NCBI GenBank assembly: GCA_964567045.1
Contig: CAZMLE010000065.1
Location: 1 to 19,892 of the forward strand
DNA from: JAFNGF01 sp964567045
Lineage (GTDB): Bacteria > Planctomycetota > Phycisphaerae > Sedimentisphaerales > Anaerobacaceae
Reading direction: 5' to 3'
DNA: 19,892 nucleotides
In this document: positions 1 to 5,853 of the stretch, one piece after another
Layout of the letters: every line of letters starts with the position of its first letter
Numbering within the stretch: the stretch's first letter is position 1
Translations under genes and position numbers: made by a program
Notes under the pieces: generated by a model
What the model was told of the DNA's origin: nothing
The model's database searches: none
Seen by the model: only the letters and a program-made list of their open reading frames with translations

Positions 1-1058
1 GGGTTCATAACGGCGGTGCTGAGTCGCTCGTAGAAGTACCCGCTCATTCTGTAACCGATGGGCGGAGTTATGTCTACAACCGCTACGCCCGCTCGCAGTT
101 CTGTCTTTGATCTGCCGGCGGCAGCGGTCTGGGGTTTTTGCCCGACTACGTTTTCCAGGAACAGCCGGGCCTTTTTCGCCTCGCCGAGCATTTTTTCGGC
201 ATCTGCCGGCTCAAGACACTCCACAACGAGCGGGCCGCCGGTGAAGCCGCCTTTTTTAAGGTGTGCCAGAACCGCCGGAAAGTCTACCTGGCCCGTCCCC
301 GGCGTCACCGCAACGTTTTTGGGATGCCTGTAATCCTTGACGCACATTCCGGTGACAAGCCCATCGACTGTGGCGGCATCGGCGACCGGATCAAGGTGGC
401 CGTCCGAATAATAAAGGATGTTTCCCGGGTCGTACCAGATGCGAAAACTTTTATGACCGACCAGCTCGACGGCCTTTCGGCACTGAGGCCCGGTGGCATT
501 GAGGCCGCCGTGTGGCTTGATGCTGATGCCGATGCCTTTCTCGGCGGCATAGTCACAACATTCAGCGATTGCCTTATAGTACGCTTCGTAAACCTGCTTG
601 TCACCCGTTCCGCCCATCAGCAGATTCTTTGCGCCGCAGGCGGCGCAATTGTCGAGGAGCTTCTTTAGGTCTTCGATGCCCGCTTTGAGCGACTTCGCCG
701 CCGCAATATCGCCGCCGTAGACCGACAGAACCTGCAGGTTTCGCTTTTTGACTTCCTCGCGGACTTGCTGGGCTTCTTCAAGCGTAGTATCAACCGAAAT
801 CACCAGGTGAGTCTTTGAGCTGGTGGTCATAAGCCCGGCGTATTTGAAACCGGCTTCGGCGATGGCATCCAGGGCCGCGCGGTAATCGTATTTGTCCCAT
901 GGGCGGGTGTAGCAGCCGATCTGCCAGGGGCCGTCGGTAGATTGTCCGCTCGCGGATGCCGACAGCGAAGTAACGTATGAGCCGGCCAGACCGGTGGCTG
1001 CCACCCTGGCGCTCTGTTCGAGAAAAGCTCGGCGGGAAAGTTTGTCCAGTGGCGTCAT
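1..1058 (-). CDS. Tat-exported TIM-barrel (sugar isomerase/epimerase-like) protein fused to a ceramidase-like domain, partial
   Basis: Reading leftward from ATG at 1058, an uninterrupted 352-codon frame runs off the window edge, so the C-terminus is missing. An AAGGAGAG ribosome site lies just upstream and supports the start. Residues 8-12 (SRRAF) and the alanine/glycine-rich stretch after them look like a Tat signal. Residues about 46-305 resemble the xylose-isomerase-like TIM barrel (AP_endonuc_2 family), with IKPHGG at 180-185, WYDPGN at 208-213, VKD at 240-242 and VVECLEP at 278-284. The position that is often Glu in relatives (IENHG) is Lys here. From residue about 320 the sequence changes to VVDITPPIGYRMSGYF, which matches the opening of the neutral/alkaline ceramidase N-terminal domain. 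The protein is therefore probably an exported two-domain enzyme of unknown substrate. Domain identities rest on motif recognition only. It follows the oxidoreductase gene at 1165 in the same direction, across a repeat-filled gap. Confidence 0.85.
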   Translation of the reverse strand, partial: MTPLDKLSRRAFLEQSARVAATGLAGSYVTSLSASASGQSTDGPWQIGCYTRPWDKYDYRAALDAIAEAGFKYAGLMTTSSKTHLVISVDTTLEEAQQVREEVKKRNLQVLSVYGGDIAAAKSLKAGIEDLKKLLDNCAACGAKNLLMGGTGDKQVYEAYYKAIAECCDYAAEKGIGISIKPHGGLNATGPQCRKAVELVGHKSFRIWYDPGNILYYSDGHLDPVADAATVDGLVTGMCVKDYRHPKNVAVTPGTGQVDFPAVLAHLKKGGFTGGPLVVECLEPADAEKMLGEAKKARLFLENVVGQKPQTAAAGRSKTELRAGVAVVDITPPIGYRMSGYFYERLSTAVMN

Positions 1059-1082
1059 CGGAAATCTCTCCTTAATTTATCC

Positions 1083-1156
1083 GTGGCACGGCCATCCCTT
1101 CGGCTGCGCTCAGGACAGGCTTGGCCGTGTTTTCACGGGCTGGAAGCCCGTGCCAC
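1083..1156. repeat. Nested palindromic repeat cluster between two genes
   Basis: The gap between the oxidoreductase and TIM-barrel genes is almost wholly inverted repeat. An outer 9-bp pair, GTGGCACGG (1083-1091) with CCGTGCCAC (1148-1156), encloses two hairpins: CACGGCCA/TGGCCGTG (1087-1094 with 1122-1129) and CACGGGCT/AGCCCGTG with a GGA loop (1134-1141 with 1145-1152). Inside the first hairpin, 1096-1120 resembles the repeat found in the transporter gene at 8694-8717. The structure could stabilise or terminate mRNA between the two same-strand genes, but it has no T-tract. Confidence 0.75.
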
Positions 1157-1157
1157 A

Positions 1158-1170
1158 GGCGGATTTATCC
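1158..1170. repeat. Inverted copy of the GGATAAATCCGCC repeat over a stop codon
   Basis: The plus strand reads GGCGGATTTATCC here. The minus strand reads GGATAAATCCGCC, and its TAA is the stop codon of the oxidoreductase gene. The same 13 bases occur in the opposite orientation inside that gene at 1523-1535. Confidence 0.6.
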
Positions 1171-2442
1171 CGGGCGAATCTGGCGTTTTTCGTGGTCGTA
1201 GATCATTCTTTTGCCCGTGTCGTAAGACTGCATCGCCATTATACAGGCGACCGCGTGCTGATAGCCGGCGTCAATCGAGGCATTGGGCGTTTTGCGTGTC
1301 CGCAGGCACTGTAGCCAATCGAGGAAGTGGTCGGGCACAGGAACCTCTTTGACCGGATTCTTGCCGCGTATCGGCCCTTTTTTCTTGCTGTTTGCCCCTT
1401 CGGCGGTCAAAATCGGCGAATTCCACTCCACCATATCCAGTACGCCCTGGTCGCCGAAGATTTTGAAGCTGTTTCCACTGCCGTTGCCGAAGTTGGTGGA
1501 GTAGCTGACCATAAAGCCCTCGGGATAAATCCGCCGTACGTCTGGCGGATAAATCCACAACGCCTGGACGTGGTCGGGACAGGTAAATTTGTGCTCGTCC
1601 TTCCAGGTGAAAGTCCCGCCCAGGCAGACGCAACTGCTGGGAAACTTTGCGCCGGTGATGTAGTGCACCAGGTCGATAAAGTGGCTGCCCAGGCCCGGCA
1701 CCGGCCCGTCGGAGAATTCTCGGTAGCCGTACCAGCCGGAGTACAGCACAGGGTCGAAGGGTCTGGCCGGCCGATCCATAAGGAATTCTTGCCAATCCAC
1801 ATCTTCTTTTTTGACGTCTTTGACGTAGCCGTACCAGTAGGGGATTTCGCCGTTACGGCACTGCTCGATTCGCCCGACCTTGCCGAGGATGCCCGTTCTG
1901 TAAAGCTCCCTGCATCCGGCGAAACTTGGCAGGCTCCGCAATTGCGTGCCGATTTGAACGACCGTCTTAGCTTTCTTGACGGCATCGCAGGCATCCTTGA
2001 GCGAATCGAGTGTCATCGCCAGCGGTTTTTCGCAGTACGCATCTTTGCCAGCCTCGGCGGCGGCCTTGAGGTGTGTAGTGTGCTGATGGTCGCACGAGGC
2101 GATCATCACCGCATCTACGTCGTTGCGTGCTATCAAGTCGCGGTAAGACGAAAACTTTCGTGCCTCGCGGCCGTACCATTCTTTTGCCTTGGCGGCTGCT
2201 TCTTCCTGACGAAGCCGCCAGGGATCGCAGACGGCGGTGATTTCAATGTTCTGGCTCTTGGCGTGCTCGTGTACGCCCGGCATGTGGGCGCCGAGTCCGC
2301 GGCCGCCGCATCCTATTATGCCGATCGAGACGCGGTCGTTGGCGCCGAGAACACGGGCGTAACTCGCGGCAGACAGCGCCAGCGCAGCGCTGCCGGCCGC
2401 AGCGGTTCCTAAAAATTTACGGCGAGAGTAAGACGTTTGCAT
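1165..2442 (-). CDS. Tat-exported Gfo/Idh/MocA family oxidoreductase
   Basis: This 425-residue protein has a Tat motif at residues 6-11 (SRRKFL), an alanine-rich signal, and a Rossmann nucleotide-binding motif GIIGCGGRG at 41-49. EKP at 138-140 is the family's hallmark lysine motif, and GSHFIDLVHYITG at 252-264 fits the C-terminal substrate domain. Members are NAD(P)-dependent dehydrogenases or redox epimerases of sugars and polyols. Tat export is typical for those carrying a pre-bound cofactor. The start is supported by GGAGG seven bases upstream and by the promoter at 2500-2528. Residues 298-305 (PPDVRRIY, approximately) look like a 24-bp insertion: removing them leaves WIYPEGF, a smoother family-like stretch. 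The substrate cannot be told from sequence. The nearby sulfatase and barrel proteins suggest a glycan-derived sugar (inference). Confidence 0.93.
   Translation of the reverse strand: MQTSYSRRKFLGTAAAGSAALALSAASYARVLGANDRVSIGIIGCGGRGLGAHMPGVHEHAKSQNIEITAVCDPWRLRQEEAAAKAKEWYGREARKFSSYRDLIARNDVDAVMIASCDHQHTTHLKAAAEAGKDAYCEKPLAMTLDSLKDACDAVKKAKTVVQIGTQLRSLPSFAGCRELYRTGILGKVGRIEQCRNGEIPYWYGYVKDVKKEDVDWQEFLMDRPARPFDPVLYSGWYGYREFSDGPVPGLGSHFIDLVHYITGAKFPSSCVCLGGTFTWKDEHKFTCPDHVQALWIYPPDVRRIYPEGFMVSYSTNFGNGSGNSFKIFGDQGVLDMVEWNSPILTAEGANSKKKGPIRGKNPVKEVPVPDHFLDWLQCLRTRKTPNASIDAGYQHAVACIMAMQSYDTGKRMIYDHEKRQIRPG
1523..1556. repeat. 24-bp tandem-like palindromic insertion inside the oxidoreductase gene
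   Basis: GGATAAATCC occurs twice (1523-1532 and 1547-1556) with a 24-bp period. Between the copies, ATCCGCC (1529-1535) pairs with GGCGGAT (1544-1550) around an 8-base loop containing ACGT. A related palindrome occurs at 10300-10321. The length keeps the reading frame. Confidence 0.65.
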
Positions 2443-2499
2443 GACAGTGCCTCCAATATAAGATGTCTTGACGGCGATTTCATTCGCTATTTGCTGAGC

Positions 2500-2528
2500 A
2501 TTATAGCAGAGCGACTGTCGAGCATAAA
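2500..2528 (-). promoter_or_regulatory. Extended -10 promoter for the oxidoreductase gene
   Basis: On the minus strand a perfect TATAAT (2505 to 2500) is preceded by TGC, giving an extended -10. A weak -35 TTTATG (2528-2523) lies 17 bases upstream. The predicted start near 2493 leaves a leader of about 50 bases ending in the GGAGG site. Confidence 0.6.
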
Positions 2529-2541
2529 GTTATTTTGGTTT

Positions 2542-2560
2542 CGTCGCCGTGCCGGCGACG
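2542..2560. terminator. Strong GC hairpin after the DJ-1 family gene
   Basis: CGTCGCCG (2542-2549) pairs perfectly with CGGCGACG (2553-2560) around a 3-base loop. It lies directly beyond the minus-strand stop codon at 2562. No T-run follows, so this may be a mRNA-stabilising or rho-assisted end rather than a classic intrinsic terminator. Confidence 0.45.
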
Positions 2561-2561
2561 G

Positions 2562-3116
2562 CTAAACCTTAACCAGCATTGAGGCGGCGATTTGCTCGAC
2601 GTTTTCCTTGCCAAAAAGCAGCTCCACTAATTTCAATGCGAACTCCAAAGCCGTTCCTGGGCCTCGGCTGGTCACAAGATTTCCATCGACAACGACTCTT
2701 GATTCGACCGCTTCGGTGTTGCTGAGTCTTTCCACGAAATTCGGATGACAGGTGGCACGATGCTGACCTAAAAGACCGTGGTGCAAAAGCACAACGGTAG
2801 GGGAGGCACAAATAGCTGCGAAAAGGCGTTTTTCTTTGCTTTGCTTTTTTAGCATCGCCTCCAGCTCTTTGCTATCCCGTAGATGTTCGGCTCCAGGCAT
2901 GCCGCCGGGTAGGGCGATCAGGTCGTAGGTTTGGCCGGCGCACTGCGAGATTAGCTTATCCGCCGCCAACTTTACGCCGCGAGAAGCGGTCACCTGCATT
3001 TTGTCGACGGAGGCGACAGTCACTTCGGCTCCCGCCCGCCTGAGCACGTCGATAATAGAAACGGCCTCTATCTCTTCTATTCCGTCTGCAATTGGAACTA
3101 ATACCTTTTTGCTCAT
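2562..3116 (-). CDS. DJ-1/PfpI family protein (class I glutamine amidotransferase-like)
   Basis: The 184-residue protein aligns by eye along its whole length with DJ-1/YajL proteins. It has GIEEIE at 12-17 with E17 matching DJ-1 Glu18, LPGGMPGAEHL at 69-79, and the nucleophile-elbow motif AAICASPT at 100-107 with C103 in place of DJ-1 Cys106. H124 and TSRGPGT at 149-155 also match. The conserved Glu and Cys suggest a functional site. Family roles include protection from oxidative or glycation damage, protein chaperoning and glyoxalase-type chemistry; the role here cannot be chosen from sequence. The frame stays open upstream to 3401, but ATG at 3116 with GGGAG just before it is the family-length start, and the upstream part is antisense to the next gene. 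The protein has no signal peptide, so it is probably cytoplasmic. Confidence 0.93.
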   Translation of the reverse strand: MSKKVLVPIADGIEEIEAVSIIDVLRRAGAEVTVASVDKMQVTASRGVKLAADKLISQCAGQTYDLIALPGGMPGAEHLRDSKELEAMLKKQSKEKRLFAAICASPTVVLLHHGLLGQHRATCHPNFVERLSNTEAVESRVVVDGNLVTSRGPGTALEFALKLVELLFGKENVEQIAASMLVKV

Positions 3117-3147
3117 GCGGTGCTCCCAGCAACCAAAATATAAAAGT

Positions 3148-3177
3148 TTGACAAACGCCAATGTCATCCAGTATACT
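3148..3177 (+). promoter_or_regulatory. Near-consensus sigma-70-type promoter giving a leaderless GTG start
   Basis: A perfect -35 TTGACA (3148-3153) is followed after 18 bases by TATACT (3172-3177), five of six to the -10 consensus. A transcription start about seven bases downstream would fall on or next to the GTG at 3184. No Shine-Dalgarno sequence precedes that GTG. AGTATACT is itself a palindrome, so the site may also serve the divergent DJ-1 gene. Confidence 0.65.
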
Positions 3178-3183
3178 ACAAAT

Positions 3184-4086
3184 GTGAGCTTCAATCGCCG
3201 TGATTTTTTGAAATTTGCAGGTTTAAGTGCCGCGGCAGGGCGTGCCGTACCTGCTTTGTCCGCTCTGGCGGAGACGCAGAATAGTGCCACAAGCCGAAAG
3301 TGGCGGATGCGCTTGTCGACCTCGTCTATCCACTTTATGCAACTGCCTATCGAGCAGGCCTGCGAGAAAATTGCCAAGCTGGGCTTCGAAGCAATCGACA
3401 TCTGGTCGGCTCACGAGGGCTGTCCACATCTGGATGACGCGGCAAAACGCCTGGGAGCAGAGGGCCTGAAGGAGCTGCTGGCCGGGTGCAAGTTGAAACT
3501 GGCTGCATTTTCGGTCTACAGCGGCGGCTACACGCGGTACGCAGAATTGCTCGGAAAAGTGGGCGGCGGCGTGGCCATTCAAGCAAGTGCGCCCCCCTGT
3601 AAGCCGGAGGAGCTAATCAGCCGGATGCGGCAGTTCATCGAGGGCCTCAAGCCTTTGGTGGAACTGGCTGAACAGCACAATTCCTATCTTGCCATCGAGA
3701 ATCACGGGCAGGCGTTGCTTGACTCTGTCGATTCGCTCAAGGCATTTGTTGAGCTGAACACTTCGGCAAGGCTGGGCATTGCGCTGGCGCCTTATCATCT
3801 TCAAACCTTAAACGCTTCCGTGCCCGATGCGATCCGGATCTGCGCCAAGCAGCTTTTCTTTTTCTATGCCTGGCAGTGCTATCCAGAGTCGAAACAGCTT
3901 CCCGGCGTCGGCCCTACGGATATGATGCCATGGATACAGGCTCTGGCGGATATTCGATACCGCAGATACGTCAATCCCTTTATGCACGGGCATCCGGAGC
4001 CTGATGTCATGTTTGCCAACCTGGCCCAATCGCGGGATTATCTAAAGGCGTGCTACAGCAAAGTGAACCCTGAAGCAGGGGGGTGA
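3184..4086 (+). CDS. Tat-exported sugar isomerase/epimerase-like TIM-barrel protein
   Basis: Starting at GTG 3184, the 300-residue protein opens with FNRRDFLKFAG (3-13), a clear Tat motif. The frame is open further upstream to 3001, but that part is antisense to the DJ-1 gene and would bury the signal. The body resembles the xylose-isomerase-like TIM barrel: LGFEAIDIW at 66-74, AIENHG at 170-175 with the conserved Glu at 172, and PFMHGHPEPD at 265-274 with His and Glu residues expected near a metal site. Such barrels isomerise or epimerise sugars, and some cleave keto-glycosides. It heads a same-strand group with the AKR-like gene 42 bases downstream and a tetraheme cytochrome after that. The substrate is unknown, and the start is the least certain part. 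Confidence 0.85.
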   Translation: MSFNRRDFLKFAGLSAAAGRAVPALSALAETQNSATSRKWRMRLSTSSIHFMQLPIEQACEKIAKLGFEAIDIWSAHEGCPHLDDAAKRLGAEGLKELLAGCKLKLAAFSVYSGGYTRYAELLGKVGGGVAIQASAPPCKPEELISRMRQFIEGLKPLVELAEQHNSYLAIENHGQALLDSVDSLKAFVELNTSARLGIALAPYHLQTLNASVPDAIRICAKQLFFFYAWQCYPESKQLPGVGPTDMMPWIQALADIRYRRYVNPFMHGHPEPDVMFANLAQSRDYLKACYSKVNPEAGG

Positions 4087-4128
4087 CATAAACTTGAACT
4101 GAAATAATAGTAATAGAAGGAGAGAATT

Positions 4129-5256
4129 ATGGACCAAAAGCAACGACAATCACATAAAGCAGACAATCTGACCCGGCGGGAATTTATGCGCGAAAGCGCT
4201 GTGGCTGCCGCAGGTCTGGCTGTGGGGCTGAGTGCCGCGGCAGGCAAAAGTGCTGCTGCTGACAATGCAGCCATCAGAAAGACCCGCAGTTACAACCCGC
4301 AGATGGAGTATCGACCACTGGGCAAAACCGGCCTATGGGTCTCAGCGGTGTGCCTGGGCGGGCATTGGAAACGCGTCGATGTTATGGTGCCCAAGCTGTT
4401 TGAAGGCGGCGACTGGCTGGGCGCTGAGCTAAATAATCCTGGCTTCAAAAAGAACCGCTACGATGTTGTCACGCGATGTATTGAATCGGGCATCAATTAT
4501 ATTGACGCCTGCACCAAAGAAGAGGTGCTTACCTACGCCGAGGCCCTAAGAGGCAGACGGGACGCAATGTACCTCGGCTGCTCCTGGTTTCAGGAGGAAA
4601 TGCGAAACGGGGATTTCCGCACCGCCAAAGCGCTGCTGGGAACGCTGGACAAAGCACTGGAGCAGGCAAAGCTCGAATACGTGGACCTCTGGCGGATTAC
4701 GATGCACGAGCAGAGCGGCCAGCACACCAAGGGCGAGGTGGATGAGATGATGAAGGCGCTGGAAACAGCCCGGAAACAAGGCAAGGCCCGCTTTACCGGC
4801 TTTTCTTCGCACGACCGTCCGCACATCAAGTGGATGATTGAGACCTACCCCGAAGTCGTGGATGTCATCGTGACGCCGTACACAGCCAAGAGTAAAGTCC
4901 GCCCCAAAGACAGTTTGTTTGACACCCTGAAACAGTACAAAGTGGGCTGCTTCGGTATCAAGCCTTTCTCCAGCAATAGTCTGTTCAAGGGCGACAGTTC
5001 GCCGGGTAATCCAAATGCCGAGGAAGACGACCGGCTGGCGCGCATGGCCATTCGCTACATCCTGGCTACCGATGCAATCACCGCACCCATCCCCGGCCTG
5101 ATCAGTACTGCCCAGGTCGACAATATGGTAAAGGCGGTCAAGGAGCGCCGTGAGCTTGATTCGGCTGAGGCTAAAGAGCTCGAAAAAGCTATGGAAGAGG
5201 CGTGGGCCAAGCTGCCGCCAGACTACCAGTGGCTCAAAGACTGGGAATACGTGTAG
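4129..5256 (+). CDS. Tat-exported aldo/keto reductase-like protein with atypical active site
   Basis: The 375-residue protein is preceded by AAGGAGA and has a Tat motif (TRREF, 15-19) with a hydrophobic alanine-rich signal. YRPLGKTGLWVSAVCLGG (61-78) is the classic AKR opening, INYIDAC (122-128) holds the conserved Asp126, EYVDLWRI (183-190) matches the strand usually reading YIDLYxxH, and GKARFTGFSSH (218-228) matches GxIRxxGxSNH. In the usual AKR tetrad (Asp, Tyr, Lys, His), the segment after Asp126 is shortened (CTKEEVLTY) with no Tyr at the expected place, and the usual lysine position falls at or near W153 in YLGCSW. It may be a non-reductase, use other residues, or reflect lineage-specific chemistry. 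It is probably co-transcribed with its two neighbours. Confidence 0.88.
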   Translation: MDQKQRQSHKADNLTRREFMRESAVAAAGLAVGLSAAAGKSAAADNAAIRKTRSYNPQMEYRPLGKTGLWVSAVCLGGHWKRVDVMVPKLFEGGDWLGAELNNPGFKKNRYDVVTRCIESGINYIDACTKEEVLTYAEALRGRRDAMYLGCSWFQEEMRNGDFRTAKALLGTLDKALEQAKLEYVDLWRITMHEQSGQHTKGEVDEMMKALETARKQGKARFTGFSSHDRPHIKWMIETYPEVVDVIVTPYTAKSKVRPKDSLFDTLKQYKVGCFGIKPFSSNSLFKGDSSPGNPNAEEDDRLARMAIRYILATDAITAPIPGLISTAQVDNMVKAVKERRELDSAEAKELEKAMEEAWAKLPPDYQWLKDWEYV

Positions 5257-5280
5257 CAGCCAATCGAGTATAAAGCAGGG

Positions 5281-5853
5281 ATGCAGAACATGGGCAGCAC
5301 CGAAGCGCCGGGAGCGACAATAGTTATATTTATTGTGAGCAGCTTGCTGCTAATTCTTGTAGCAAGCTGCTCTTTTGAAAAAGACAGTACCGAAACTACG
5401 GTTGGCCGGCGGAGCGGCGGCGATTATTATTCCCAAGCCGGCGAAAAATTCGTGGCCAATCCTTTCTGCAATGTCTGTCACCAGGATTTCGACGGCGAAG
5501 AGCTTGTCCTAAACCATGAATTAGCGGGCATCGGCTGCGAGAGGTGTCACGGCGAGTCCCCGCGTCACCGCTCCGACGAGGCAAATATTACGCCGCCTGA
5601 GATTATGTACACCAAGGCAAAGATCAATCCGACCTGTATGATGTGTCACCCCAGAGGTGAAATCAGCGGTGTGGAGGCCCACGAGCCTCTTCTTGCCGGG
5701 GCAGAAACTGTCTTTGACCGGCGCAGCGGAGATTCTGCTTCTGCCGCCGGCAGCGAGGCCAGATACTGTACCGACTGCCACGGCAAAGCTCATCGGATGA
5801 AAGTCCGCACTACCCAATGGAACAAGGCAACGGACGAATTGATAACCCGCTAA
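5281..5853 (+). CDS. Tetraheme c-type cytochrome, probable lipoprotein
   Basis: The 190-residue protein begins with a hydrophobic segment (about 12-29) ending in VASC, a lipobox that would lipidate C30. Four heme-attachment motifs follow: CNVCH (63-67), CERCH (86-90), CMMCH (119-123) and CTDCH (163-167). Four further histidines (79, 96, 134, 171) could be distal ligands, so bis-His ligation is possible. It resembles small multiheme electron carriers, and I cannot assign a named subfamily. The second ATG at 5290, with CAGGGA at a normal distance, may be the true start. It lies 24 bases after the AKR-like gene and is likely co-transcribed, which suggests electron transfer linked to the exported enzymes (inference). 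Its stop codon overlaps the stop of the opposing sulfatase gene. Confidence 0.88.
   Translation: MQNMGSTEAPGATIVIFIVSSLLLILVASCSFEKDSTETTVGRRSGGDYYSQAGEKFVANPFCNVCHQDFDGEELVLNHELAGIGCERCHGESPRHRSDEANITPPEIMYTKAKINPTCMMCHPRGEISGVEAHEPLLAGAETVFDRRSGDSASAAGSEARYCTDCHGKAHRMKVRTTQWNKATDELITR

Noticed and set aside
138..668. 176-codon plus-strand frame
   Set aside because: It is a shadow of the TIM-barrel/ceramidase-like gene on the minus strand.
1327..2412. 361-codon plus-strand frame
   Set aside because: It is antisense to the Gfo/Idh/MocA gene, which has clear motifs, a promoter and a ribosome site. The antisense product has no recognisable domain.
3117..3401. 95-residue upstream extension of the DJ-1 family gene
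   Set aside because: It is antisense to the TIM-barrel gene, and family length and ribosome site point to 3116.
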